A stretch of DNA of 48,683 nucleotides, from positions 1 through 48,683 of the forward strand of contig JAAYDL010000227.1 in NCBI GenBank assembly GCA_012729265.1. The letters run 5' to 3'. The position numbers and the translations under genes were made by a program. This DNA is from Lentisphaerota bacterium. GTDB taxonomy: Bacteria; Verrucomicrobiota; Kiritimatiellia; Kiritimatiellales; Pontiellaceae. The notes under the pieces were generated by a model that was not told where the DNA came from, ran no database searches, and worked only from the letters and a program-made list of their open reading frames with translations. Of the stretch, positions 36,684-44,939 are shown in pieces (positions within the stretch are counted from its first letter, which is position 1; every line of letters begins with the position of its first letter).

Positions 36684-37022
36684 ATGAATATTATCGATGC
36701 ACAAACCGCTCCAACCATCCGGAACCCGCATGGGGTAAAGGTAAGCAAACTATACGATACAGAGCATGCGCAGACCATGCATATTACGCTTGAGCCCGGC
36801 GAAGCGCTAAAAAAGCATATTACACCGGTTGATGTGTTCTTTTACGTTCTGGAGGGCACGGGCGTCGTTGAAGTCGGTGACGAGAAACAGGAAGTCAAAG
36901 CGGACATGCTGATCGACAGTCCCGCCCGCATTCCCCATTGCTGGTATAATGAAGGCGAAGAAACGCTGCGCGTGTTGGTTGTCAAGGTTCCGCGCCCGGC
37001 TCAGCAGACTCAAGTTTTATAA
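36684..37022 (+). CDS. Small cupin-domain protein
   Basis: 112 residues, one cupin barrel: HITPVDVFFYVLEGTGVVEVGDE splits into the first motif (H and E ligands), and IPHCWYNEGEE is the second. Small cupins bind a metal and act as isomerases, dioxygenases or sensors; substrate unknown. AGGAG lies 10 bases before the ATG. Behind an FNR-type promoter and followed by a CMD-like gene and a ferredoxin, it probably works in an anaerobic or NO-related response. A short out-of-frame ATG precedes it at 36677. Confidence 0.85.
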   Translation: MNIIDAQTAPTIRNPHGVKVSKLYDTEHAQTMHITLEPGEALKKHITPVDVFFYVLEGTGVVEVGDEKQEVKADMLIDSPARIPHCWYNEGEETLRVLVVKVPRPAQQTQVL

Positions 37023-37103
37023 TGATATCATCTGAATATCGCTTGTAAGAAAAAGTCGGAAGAGTACAGTGCCTGACGGGCAGCACGAAATGGAGAGACA
37101 ACA

Positions 37104-37598
37104 ATGCAAAAGAATAAGAATGAGGCAGACCCAACTGAAAGACAGAATCAACCTCCGCTCCGGCCCACGGCTTTGATGAATTTCAAAAAAACGGACGACG
37201 AACTGGCAAGGATTGTCGGTGGGTTTTGGCAACAAATATGGGCTCCGGAAAGCCCCTCAATAGACATCAGAACCAAATACCTGCTTTCACTGGCCAATGC
37301 TGTGGGTGCCCGCCGTTTCCGCCAGGCAACCCGCGAACTGGTCAAAGCCTATGCGGCCGGCACAACAATTCGAGAGCTGGACGAGCTGTTCATGTTGTTT
37401 GTGTGGAATCAGGGGGCAGGAGAATTTGCTTCGGAGGTCGGCCCCTCGCCGCTCTTTGCGGCATATCAACTGGCCAAGGAAATGGAGAAGGGCGGCAGCG
37501 CCAAGGAAATGATCGTTGAAGAACTGAAGAAACGCTTTGGGGAAACCAATCCTCAGGTTGGTACCGCGTTTCGGCCTTCGGAACGAAGCGATAAATGA
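37104..37598 (+). CDS. Carboxymuconolactone decarboxylase/AhpD-like protein without cysteines
   Basis: 164 residues. The segment RTKYLLSLANAVGARRFRQATRE followed by GTTIRELDELFMLFVWNQGAG fits the helical CMD/AhpD fold (the first piece is cited by its two halves: RTKYLLSLANA and VGARRFRQATRE). AhpD-type members carry a CxxC redox pair at the second helix; this protein has no cysteine at all, so it cannot be a disulfide reductase. It may bind a small molecule or protein instead. A GGAGAG site precedes the ATG, and the ferredoxin gene follows after 18 bases. Confidence 0.7.
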   Translation: MQKNKNEADPTERQNQPPLRPTALMNFKKTDDELARIVGGFWQQIWAPESPSIDIRTKYLLSLANAVGARRFRQATRELVKAYAAGTTIRELDELFMLFVWNQGAGEFASEVGPSPLFAAYQLAKEMEKGGSAKEMIVEELKKRFGETNPQVGTAFRPSERSDK

Positions 37599-37616
37599 AG
37601 ATGAAAGGAGTAGATC

Positions 37617-37805
37617 GTGAAAGCAAAAGTAGATGAAAGCCTATGCATCGGTTGTGGTTTATGTGAGCAGGTGTGCCCTGCTGTATTTGCAATGGAAGAC
37701 GACGTGGCCAAGGTTCAAGCCGATCCCGTGCCGGATGGGCAGGCAGATAGTTGTCGCGAAGCCGTCGATGCCTGCCCGGTGGAGGCCATTTCAATAGAAG
37801 AATAA
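37617..37805 (+). CDS. Single-cluster [4Fe-4S] ferredoxin
   Basis: 62 residues, GTG start with AAAGGAG 6 bases upstream. Cysteines C10, C13, C16 and C53 (CIGCGLC ... ACP) should bind one [4Fe-4S] cluster, while C20 and C46 are placed as the disulfide pair seen in Desulfovibrio and Thermotoga one-cluster ferredoxins. Strongly acidic, as expected for an electron carrier. It ends the FNR-type unit that starts with the cupin gene and lies 207 bases before hcp, to whose product it could donate electrons (inference). Confidence 0.94.
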   Translation: MKAKVDESLCIGCGLCEQVCPAVFAMEDDVAKVQADPVPDGQADSCREAVDACPVEAISIEE

Positions 37806-37848
37806 AATCGGTTTCGCTCCGGCCAAGGAAGCCTCCTTGCCCGGTGTC

Positions 37849-37876
37849 GAGAGAGAGAGAGAGAGTGTGTGTGTGT
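37849..37876. repeat. Compound dinucleotide microsatellite (GA)8(GT)6
   Basis: Eight GA units (37849-37864) run straight into six GT units (37865-37876). It lies between the ferredoxin stop and the hcp FNR-type site, about 54 bases upstream of the latter, and is a candidate for slippage. Confidence 0.95.
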
Positions 37877-37929
37877 GCCCCGTTTGGTTTTTGGGAGTAT
37901 TTTGGTGAAATGTGTAAAAATCAGGAATC

Positions 37930-37970
37930 TTGATCTTAATCAATTTATTTTCCATGCAGGCGGGCATACT
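37930..37970 (+). promoter_or_regulatory. FNR/DNR-type site and -10 of hcp
   Basis: TTGATCTTAATCAA (37930-37943) is a perfect TTGAT-N4-ATCAA palindrome; CATACT (37965-37970) begins 28.5 bp from its centre, identical to the cupin promoter. The following 35 bases also resemble the cupin leader (TTGAAA-CAAAA-CCAA phrases). Confidence 0.85.
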
Positions 37971-38012
37971 GTGGACATCATTTGAAACAAAAACCAACCA
38001 AGGAGAGTTATC

Positions 38013-39608
38013 ATGAATATGTTCTGCTATCAGTGCGAACAAACCAGTCAGTGCACCGGATGCACCTCGTTCGGGGTCTGCGGTAAAGATCCCGAAACTG
38101 CCGCGCTGCAGGATCTGCTTATGCAGGTCTGCAAAAAGATTTCCGAAAAGGCCCACGCCAAGCGTCAGGCCGGCGAACCGACCCGCGAGGCCGATCTCTT
38201 CGTCATGGAGGGCCTCTTCACCACCGTCACCAACGTCAACTTTGATGCCCGCGATATCGCCGGCATTATTTCCCGGGGCGTGGCCCTGCTGAAGGACCTG
38301 GGCGGCGAATGGACACTGCCCGACGATCTCGACGGACTGGTTTCCCAAGGCGAAAAGATTGGGGTCGAGAGCCGTCTGAGCACCCTCGGCCCGGACGTCA
38401 CCGGCCTTCAGGAGCTGATCCTGTACGGCCTCAAGGGCATGGCCGCCTACGCCGACCACGCCTACGTCCTCGGCAAGGAAGACGATTCCGTCTTCGCCTT
38501 CTTCCATGAAGCGATGGCCTTCCTGCTCAATCCGGCTCCAACGGTCGACGCGCTCGTTGCGCTGGCCCTTAAAACCGGTGAAATCAACCTGACCGTCATG
38601 GGTCTGCTCGATGCCGCCAATACCGGCACCTACGGCCACCCCGTCCCCACTCCCGTGCGCGTCACGCCGGTCCAGGGCAAGGCGATCCTCGTTTCGGGCC
38701 ACGACCTGAAGGATCTCGAAATCCTGCTCAAGCAGACCGAGGGCAAGGGCATCAACATATATACCCACGGCGAAATGCTGCCGTGCCACGGCTATCCGGA
38801 GCTGAAGAAATACAAGCACCTCGTCGGCAACTATGGCGGAGCCTGGCAAGACCAGCGCAAGGAATTCGAAGCCTTCCCCGGTGCCATCCTGATGACCACC
38901 AACTGCATCCAGAAACCCAAGGAAAACTACAAGGCCCGCATCTTCACCACGGGCCTCGTCCAGTGGCCCGACGTCCAGCACATCGGCGACGACAAGGATT
39001 TTTCGCCGGTCATCGACGCCGCCCTTGAAGCGGAAGGCTTCGCGGCGACGGAACCGGAAAAGACCATCCTCGTCGGCTTCGGCCACAACGCCGTGCTCAA
39101 CGTGGCCCCGCAGGTGATCGACGCGGTCAAGAGCGGCGCGCTCAAGCATTTCTTCCTGATTGGCGGATGCGACGGCGCGAAGCCGGGCCGGAACTACTAC
39201 ACCGACTTCGCCGAAGCCGTGCCCAACGACTGCGTCATCCTTACGCTGGCCTGCGGCAAGTACCGCTTCAACAAGCTTGAGTTCGGCGACATCGGCGGCA
39301 TTCCGCGCTTGCTCGACATCGGCCAGTGCAACGATGCCTACTCCGCGATCCAGATTGCCGTGGCGCTTGCCGGCGCGTTTGGCTGCGGCGTCAACGATCT
39401 GCCGCTCTCGCTCGTGCTTTCCTGGTACGAGCAGAAGGCCATCTGCATCCTGCTCACCCTGCTCCACCTCGGGATCAAGAACATAAAGGTCGGCCCCACC
39501 CTGCCCGCGTTCATCACCCCAACCGTGCTGCAGGTGCTCGTCGATAACTTTAACATCGCGCCGACCACCACGGTCGAGGCCGACCTGGCCGCCTGCCTCG
39601 GGAAATAA
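38013..39608 (+). CDS. hcp: Hybrid cluster protein (hydroxylamine/NO reductase-type), class I
   Basis: 531 residues. N-terminal cysteines C5, C8, C17 and C23 give CX2C-X8-CX5C, the [4Fe-4S] arrangement of class I Hcp of strict anaerobes (an extra C14 lies between). Hybrid-cluster ligands are in [27 protein letters not shown] and LACGKYRFN. Hcp reduces NO, and hydroxylamine in vitro, or acts as an S-nitrosylase in nitrosative stress. AGGAGAG precedes the ATG. GC content at third positions is high and produces a long antisense reading frame; transfer is possible but not shown. Preceded by an FNR-type site and followed by a strong terminator. Confidence 0.97.
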   Translation: MNMFCYQCEQTSQCTGCTSFGVCGKDPETAALQDLLMQVCKKISEKAHAKRQAGEPTREADLFVMEGLFTTVTNVNFDARDIAGIISRGVALLKDLGGEWTLPDDLDGLVSQGEKIGVESRLSTLGPDVTGLQELILYGLKGMAAYADHAYVLGKEDDSVFAFFHEAMAFLLNPAPTVDALVALALKTGEINLTVMGLLDAANTGTYGHPVPTPVRVTPVQGKAILVSGHDLKDLEILLKQTEGKGINIYTHGEMLPCHGYPELKKYKHLVGNYGGAWQDQRKEFEAFPGAILMTTNCIQKPKENYKARIFTTGLVQWPDVQHIGDDKDFSPVIDAALEAEGFAATEPEKTILVGFGHNAVLNVAPQVIDAVKSGALKHFFLIGGCDGAKPGRNYYTDFAEAVPNDCVILTLACGKYRFNKLEFGDIGGIPRLLDIGQCNDAYSAIQIAVALAGAFGCGVNDLPLSLVLSWYEQKAICILLTLLHLGIKNIKVGPTLPAFITPTVLQVLVDNFNIAPTTTVEADLAACLGK

Positions 39609-39629
39609 TACCGCCGCAATCGAATCAGG

Positions 39630-39660
39630 AAAGGACTGCGCATCCCGCGCAGTCCTTTTT
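39630..39660 (+). terminator. Rho-independent terminator of hcp
   Basis: Perfect 12-bp stem AAAGGACTGCGC / GCGCAGTCCTTT with a 5-base loop and trailing T residues, 21 bases after the hcp stop. Confidence 0.92.
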
Positions 39661-39695
39661 CAACACCTTCGCGCTGCGGATTTTCGAAAGAACCC

Positions 39696-40268
39696 TTTAG
39701 CGCAATTTCGCGTCTTTTCGCGGTCAATCTGCCCGGTCCTCTTTTTTTGGCCCGCTAAACACGCGAAATACCGCTAAACAGATCCTCCATTTCCAAACCT
39801 CACAGTGCCGCCACCCGGCTCGTCGCGTCCTGTTTTATTTGCCGCACAAGTCCTGCATTGCCGCGTCGCCGCGCGACGGGATTGAATAGAATGTCCTCTG
39901 CATGCGCTATCCTTTCCGGACCGTCCTGTCCGGGCCGGGCCTTCCAAAAGGCGCTCCGCAGGTTTTCCAGAGCCACCACTTGCTCAAAACAATTTCCGAT
40001 GCATGCCCGCTTCGTTCTCTTCGTTTCCTTCTGTAATAAAAACATGCTCAACCAATCCCGCCTTTCAACAGAAGACAACAAAGGTAACGAAGCTTTTAGT
40101 TACTCGACAAAACTTTGCGGAGTACCTACTCCTTTCCACCACCGATTAAAACCGAAAACCTGCGCAGATTAATCATTCTGCCCCAAATCATTCTGCCTAA
40201 ATATCTCTATCCGACTCGCCCCTTTCGCGCTATTTTGCGTGTTTCGCAGTCAATCTGCCCGGTCCTCT
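39696..40268. repeat. Dispersed intergenic repeat pair
   Basis: Two copies of a block ending TCAATCTGCCCGGTCCTCT (39724-39742, 40250-40268), each preceded by related text (GCGCAATTTCGCGT... and GCGCTATTTTGCGT...). At the first copy an inverted arm (39751-39780) pairs with 39696-39723 through TTTAGCG, ATTTCGCGT and TTT blocks. Similar wording near 36345-36480 suggests a genome-wide family. Confidence 0.6.
39800..40081 (-). pseudogene. Possible remnant of a reverse transcriptase N-terminus
   Basis: A 93-codon frame whose middle reads CFEQVVALENLRSAFWKAR, which resembles the opening segment (FEQ-[IV]-ENL-xx-A-xx-KAR) of retron/DGR/group II-type reverse transcriptases. The rest does not continue into polymerase motifs, and no YxDD is present. 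Either a decayed fragment or chance resemblance; weak. Confidence 0.25.
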
Positions 40269-40290
40269 GCTTTGGCCCTGCGCATTATAC

Positions 40291-41046
40291 TCAATCTTCG
40301 TCAAAGAGATTGCCGATGCCCTGTAAGACGCTCCCCGCGCCGTCCGAGATTCCCTTGAGCGTGTTCCCAGCACCCTCTGAGATTACCTTGAGCGTGTCCC
40401 CGGCAAAATCCACAGAAGAAGAGACCACCGACACCACCGTCTTGCTGACCACTCCCATGATTTCCTTCGTAAATTCCAGCGGAGAGAATCCGTCGGATTC
40501 TTTGCCGATATCCGTCAAATGGATCGGCGGCATTGGCAATGACAGTTGCTTCCCTTTCAAACCGGTAACAGAAACATTCAGCCTGGTGCCCTTGGATTGA
40601 AAATCTTCGACAATGACCTTTTTCCCCGCCTTATCGTCTTCCTTCTGAGCGAGCTGCTCCTGAAGCGCCTCTATGTTGTTCGAGGTGAGGCTCTTTTCAA
40701 ACGTGAGTTCGGCGCCCTCGAGCACAATTTCCTTAATCACCACGGTATCCGTAAAGAGCGACGGCAGAGAAATGACCATCTTAAATTCATCCAGCGCAAC
40801 CATGCTCGGCGTATGAAAGCCCTCCGGGTTGCCGATGGAGAATGCTTTAACCCGTACTCCGCCGGTCAATAGATTAACCCGCACCTTCTCAACTTGGATT
40901 GGCACACCGAGCACGCTCGGCCCCACCGTTTCGATCGCGCCCTTGATGACGCTCCCAAGAAAAACAACCAGAAGAATCGTCAGGACCAGCAGAGAGGCCC
41001 CGACCACAGAGAATATCTTTTTCAAACTTAACTTCTTTATTTTCAT
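40291..41046 (-). CDS. AsmA-like membrane-anchored protein
   Basis: About 251 residues from the ATG at 41046, which has a GAGG site upstream. One N-terminal membrane helix (about 14-35) is followed by a beta-rich stretch with VRVNLLTGGVRVKAFSIGN, ALDEFKMVISLPSLF and IVLEGAELTFEK, the repeating pattern of AsmA-type (VPS13-like bridge) proteins. It is much shorter than classical AsmA. The C-terminal 45 residues form an amphipathic near-repeat (KVISEGAG, KGISDGAG). Such proteins act in envelope lipid handling, but function here is not shown. It is the last gene after kdsD and the 409-residue protein. Confidence 0.6.
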   Translation of the reverse strand: MKIKKLSLKKIFSVVGASLLVLTILLVVFLGSVIKGAIETVGPSVLGVPIQVEKVRVNLLTGGVRVKAFSIGNPEGFHTPSMVALDEFKMVISLPSLFTDTVVIKEIVLEGAELTFEKSLTSNNIEALQEQLAQKEDDKAGKKVIVEDFQSKGTRLNVSVTGLKGKQLSLPMPPIHLTDIGKESDGFSPLEFTKEIMGVVSKTVVSVVSSSVDFAGDTLKVISEGAGNTLKGISDGAGSVLQGIGNLFDED

Positions 41047-41067
41047 ATACACCTCAACCTTAATTTG

Positions 41068-42297
41068 TTACTTAGCGGAAAGATACAACCGATGCGTGAT
41101 GGAATTGTATGCAACGAGCATCCCGTTAAGGGGAATCGTCTGCATCTGAAGCGAGCTTAACCGCTCATACTGATCCTCAGGATACATCACTTCCGCAGTC
41201 ACCCTGATTTTGGAATAGGTTCCATCCAATGTGCAGACGTCGTAAGATGCTTTCACCCCTTTGGTTCCGGAAAAAACAGGATCGTAGCTGAATCGGGCAA
41301 GATGCTCCATCTTCCCTGCTCCGGTGACGGGAATGCCCTTGAAGCGTTCATCAAACTGACTTGAAGTCAGCATAGAATTCTCGGGATCAACAAACAGTTG
41401 GCGGGCGATGTCCTGCAGATCTTTTGCTTCCAACGCTACAGCCTCCTCCGCTTGTGGCGCAGCTGCTTCAACGCTCACCGCTTTGTCTTCGATTGTAGTG
41501 GGTTCGCTTTCGAAACGTTGATGCTCAGTCGGAACAGGAATCGGGGGGATATCGTCCTCTAAAAACTCGGTCGGCTCCTCCGTTACCACCACAGGAGTGG
41601 GTATGACGAACGGATCCACTGTGATTGAGGGAATATACGCAGTTTCAGAGGGCTCAACTTCCGGCTCTTCCTCTGATTTCTCCTCGTTCTCCGAATCCGT
41701 CGCATACAGATTGTCGAAAGATTTTTCGTCCTCCTCCATGATGATTTCGCAAAACTCTTCGAGTCGTCGGAGCGTTTGAATGATCACGACGGAGTCGCTT
41801 TCTGTGCCGGACTTAACCGCTTCAATATGGCTGTCCGTAATCGTCATATCATCAAAACTGGACAGCAGGTCGATGATCGCGTCCTGCACTGGGGTTGAAA
41901 GAATCGCCCGCACACGCTGTGTATCGTCACCCTTTACAAAGAATTGGTAATCGAACTCGGGGTTCCCCGTCAGAATATCCTGCATCCCGAAGGCCTTGCC
42001 GAGTTCATGAAATATTCCCTGGCGCACAATCTTCATCTCAACCGGAATCGAATTCCGATAATTCATGGAGTACCGCGTGTACGACCGGGAGGTTTTTCCA
42101 CTTCTTTTTGTTAAAACGGTCACCGCAACACGGTTCCCATTCAGCGAACCGTGAATAGAACCCACACCTCCCATTCCTCCCGGCTCATATCGGAGGTTAA
42201 GCTGATTTGCGGCACTCCTCCATTTATCTCCCGTGGCCTTTGCTGAGATCTTCGAAAAGATCACGATCGCGACAATAACAATGATAATGAATTCCAT
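41068..42297 (-). CDS. Unknown membrane-anchored protein with long acidic linker
   Basis: 409 residues, not recognised. An N-terminal helix (MEFIIIVIVAIVIF) anchors it. Residues 20-185 look like a folded alpha/beta domain (GVGSIHGSLNGNRVAVTVL). Residues 200-295 are a Glu/Pro/Val-rich linker of low complexity, and 300-409 a second small domain (FKGIPVTGAGKMEHLARF). It is 21 bases upstream of the AsmA-like gene and 63 after kdsD, suggesting an envelope role for the group. A G-rich ribosome site precedes the ATG. Confidence 0.75.
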   Translation of the reverse strand: MEFIIIVIVAIVIFSKISAKATGDKWRSAANQLNLRYEPGGMGGVGSIHGSLNGNRVAVTVLTKRSGKTSRSYTRYSMNYRNSIPVEMKIVRQGIFHELGKAFGMQDILTGNPEFDYQFFVKGDDTQRVRAILSTPVQDAIIDLLSSFDDMTITDSHIEAVKSGTESDSVVIIQTLRRLEEFCEIIMEEDEKSFDNLYATDSENEEKSEEEPEVEPSETAYIPSITVDPFVIPTPVVVTEEPTEFLEDDIPPIPVPTEHQRFESEPTTIEDKAVSVEAAAPQAEEAVALEAKDLQDIARQLFVDPENSMLTSSQFDERFKGIPVTGAGKMEHLARFSYDPVFSGTKGVKASYDVCTLDGTYSKIRVTAEVMYPEDQYERLSSLQMQTIPLNGMLVAYNSITHRLYLSAK

Positions 42298-42360
42298 TCA
42301 TAACCCCCCGTTTTCCGCTCCCCAAAAACGCCCTGTTTCATCGGTACAGCACCGATGGCG

Positions 42361-43350
42361 CTACAGTATTTTCAGCTTGGGCATATCCTGAATATCCACC
42401 GCACCGATAAATTTGTTTTCCGCATCAACCACAATGAGGTCGTCGATGTTGTATTTTTCATAGATATTGAGGATTTCAAGCGCGAGCATTTCCTTGCGCA
42501 GCGTGATGGGATTAGCGGTCATGACATCATCAATGGACCGCTCAACCAAATTGGGCGTTGCGATCAGGTGGCGCCGGAGATCGCCGTCGGTCATGATTCC
42601 GACCAGCGTCCGATCCTCTTTGATGACGGCGACACAACCCGCCTTGGCGTGAGTCATAGCAATCAGCGCCTCGCGCACAGGCTTGCCCGAAAAAACGGTG
42701 GCACAGCGCTCGCCGGTGCGCATCACATCTTCCACACGCAGGAGCAGCGTCCGGCCGATCGCTCCGCCGGGATGGAGCTTGGCATAGTCTTCGATCCGGA
42801 AACCGCGCGCTTCGAGCAGCACCATGGCCAGCGCATCGCCCAATGCCAATGTAGCGGTCGTGCTGGTGGTCGGCGCCATATTGAACGGACAGGCCTCTTT
42901 TCCCACCTTGACCGACAGAACAATATCGCTGTGCTCTGCGAGCGGACTTCCCATTTCGCCGGTGAGCGCAATGATTGGAACGCCCATACGTTTCACGGGC
43001 TGGAGGAGCGCGATCAGTTCTTCAGAGGCCCCGGAATAACTCATGGCCAACAGGATATCGCGCTCAGAGAGAATCCCGAAATCGCCGTGCATGGCTTCAA
43101 TAGGATGCATCACCACGGCGGGCGTTCCCGTGCTGGTGAACGTGGCGGCAATCTTGTTTCCGATGTGCAGGTTTTTCCCGACACCCGTCACCACGACTTT
43201 ACCGCCGCCAGCGATAATTTTCAGAATAGCATCGACCGCCTGAAGAAATTCGTCGCCGAGTTCATTCTTCACTTTCTCGATGCCGGCGATCTCCTGATCC
43301 AATACTTCCCTTGCCCGTTTAATCCGATCCAAAACGCTCTCCTTGTTCAT
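42361..43350 (-). CDS. kdsD: D-arabinose-5-phosphate isomerase (SIS plus CBS domains)
   Basis: 329 residues. An N-terminal SIS domain (about 30-185) with GVGKNLHIGNKIAATF, MHPIEAMHGDFG and SYSGASEE is followed by two CBS domains (about 205-325). This is the KpsF/GutQ/KdsD layout. The enzyme converts ribulose-5-phosphate to arabinose-5-phosphate, the first step to Kdo for the LPS inner core, consistent with lpxB and lpxI here. It lies 86 bases after the HtrA-like gene on the same strand. Confidence 0.95.
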   Translation of the reverse strand: MNKESVLDRIKRAREVLDQEIAGIEKVKNELGDEFLQAVDAILKIIAGGGKVVVTGVGKNLHIGNKIAATFTSTGTPAVVMHPIEAMHGDFGILSERDILLAMSYSGASEELIALLQPVKRMGVPIIALTGEMGSPLAEHSDIVLSVKVGKEACPFNMAPTTSTTATLALGDALAMVLLEARGFRIEDYAKLHPGGAIGRTLLLRVEDVMRTGERCATVFSGKPVREALIAMTHAKAGCVAVIKEDRTLVGIMTDGDLRRHLIATPNLVERSIDDVMTANPITLRKEMLALEILNIYEKYNIDDLIVVDAENKFIGAVDIQDMPKLKIL

Positions 43351-43436
43351 GTGCTGATCGGAGAAATTAACCGATTTTATCCGGCCAAGGGAATTGATTA
43401 ATTTAATTATCCTTCAGGCGGTCTCTCCTTTTGGAA

Positions 43437-44825
43437 CTAATCCAGCATAATCACAATAAAGCGGGCGCTGCGGGCATCGGAAACCTGAAGCAGTATTCTC
43501 GAGCTTTCGATGCCTTCTTCCACCGCTTCATAAAACGCTTCCGCACTGTCCACCCGCTGGCGATTGACACTCATGATCCTTTGGCCAACCTGAATACCGG
43601 CCCTCGACGCGAGGCTATCCTCTTCAACATCAGCCACAACCACGCCGCCACTGGCTCGCCGTCCTGAGGTCTGCTCTTCCGCATCTTCCACGGTCAGCCC
43701 CAGCTTTTCTTTGGCCATATTGGCCCCGATTGCATTGCTGAAATCCTCTTCCATCGCCTTCGTTACTGCACTCAGTGTTATATATTTCCCATCGCGGAAA
43801 ATCTTCAGTTCAATCTGGGTGTCCGGTGCAAACGAAATGATATGATTTCGGAAAGAAGCGAGCTTACTGGTGCTCCGGCCATTGAGCTCCACAATAATAT
43901 CGCCGGCCTTAAGTCCAGCCTCTTCGGCGGCGGAGTCTTCCATCACCTCCGAAATGAGAATCCCGCGGGTTTCTTCGAGTCCGAAGGTTTCCGCCAACGG
44001 AGCGTCCACCTCCTGAATTGCAATCCCCAGCAGGCTGCGACGAACGGTGCCGCCGTCCATCAGCTGATTCTTGACCGCAATCGCCTGATTAATCGGAAGT
44101 GCGAATCCAATCCCCATGTATCCGCCGGTCTCCGTGTAGATGGCGGTATTGATTCCAACCACCTTGCCCTCAATGTCCAATAACGGGCCGCCTGAATTGC
44201 CCGGATTGATTGCCGCATCGGTCTGAATAAAGTTTGCATAGTCCGTAATACCAACCTCGCTGCGCTCCTTCGCACTCACGATCCCGGCGGTAATCGTCTG
44301 CGAAAGACCAAACGGATTCCCGGCCGCTAAAACCCATTCGCCGACCTCCAGTTTATCGGAATCGCCGAGCGTCAGGAACGGAAAGTCCTCGTCGTCCTCA
44401 ATCTTAATAAGCGCCACCTCTGTTTTTGGATCGGTGCCTACCAGCGTGGCCTTAAACGTACGGCCGTCACCCAGCGTCACCTGAATGCGGTCGGCGTTTC
44501 TGACCACATGGTTGTTGGTCAGAATGTAACCGTCCTTTGAAATGATAAACCCGGATCCTTGCCCCTGCTGGCGGTAGGTTCGCGGCTGCGTGCCGTAAGG
44601 CGATCCATACCCCCGCCCAAACGGATCATTGTATCCTCGCTGTGGAGCCACCTCAATCGTGCTTCTCACGTCAATAAAGACCACCGCAGGCAACGCCTCC
44701 TTGGCAATTTGTGTGAATGCACTTCCGGTCTCCTTCATCGTTTCAATATCGAGTGCATGCGCTGAGCCAACAAACAGAACAACAGCGAGCATCCCCGACA
44801 TCCAGAGTTTTGCTTTCATCATCAT
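43437..44825 (-). CDS. degP: HtrA/Do-family periplasmic serine protease
   Basis: 462 residues. Signal peptide 1-24 (cleavage near AHA), trypsin-like domain with His106 (LTNNHVV) and Ser211 (NPGNSGGP), then two PDZ domains (about 255-350 and 375-460). The position of the catalytic Asp (usually TDxAL) is Glu136 here (PKTEVALIKI), which is unusual. A Gly/Tyr/Arg-rich LA-like loop (60-88) is inserted after the first strand. It degrades or refolds misfolded envelope proteins. AGGAG precedes three consecutive Met codons, so the exact start is uncertain by 1-2 residues. Confidence 0.94.
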   Translation of the reverse strand: MMMKAKLWMSGMLAVVLFVGSAHALDIETMKETGSAFTQIAKEALPAVVFIDVRSTIEVAPQRGYNDPFGRGYGSPYGTQPRTYRQQGQGSGFIISKDGYILTNNHVVRNADRIQVTLGDGRTFKATLVGTDPKTEVALIKIEDDEDFPFLTLGDSDKLEVGEWVLAAGNPFGLSQTITAGIVSAKERSEVGITDYANFIQTDAAINPGNSGGPLLDIEGKVVGINTAIYTETGGYMGIGFALPINQAIAVKNQLMDGGTVRRSLLGIAIQEVDAPLAETFGLEETRGILISEVMEDSAAEEAGLKAGDIIVELNGRSTSKLASFRNHIISFAPDTQIELKIFRDGKYITLSAVTKAMEEDFSNAIGANMAKEKLGLTVEDAEEQTSGRRASGGVVVADVEEDSLASRAGIQVGQRIMSVNRQRVDSAEAFYEAVEEGIESSRILLQVSDARSARFIVIMLD

Positions 44826-44939
44826 TTTTCTCCTTGTTGATGGTTTATCTGCCTAATACGTCCGCTTTAGAAACGGCTTCATGCGTTGCGTTCAAAATTT
44901 GCTTTGAAAGGAACGGGCCCGGCAAACTACTCTCCCCGA

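Larger units (their letters stand above)
39609..40290. other. Intergenic region after hcp with dispersed repeats
   Basis: About 680 bases between hcp and the convergent AsmA-like gene. Besides the hcp terminator it holds a long imperfect inverted repeat (39696-39723 with 39751-39780), a 19-base block (TCAATCTGCCCGGTCCTCT) present at 39724-39742 and again at 40250-40268, and a minus-strand remnant resembling the start of a reverse transcriptase (39800-40081). Confidence 0.65.

Noticed and set aside
37791-39467. A 558-codon open frame on the minus strand across hcp
   Set aside because: It is the antisense shadow of hcp, created by high GC at third positions; its translation shows no family motif, while the plus strand has all Hcp cysteines.
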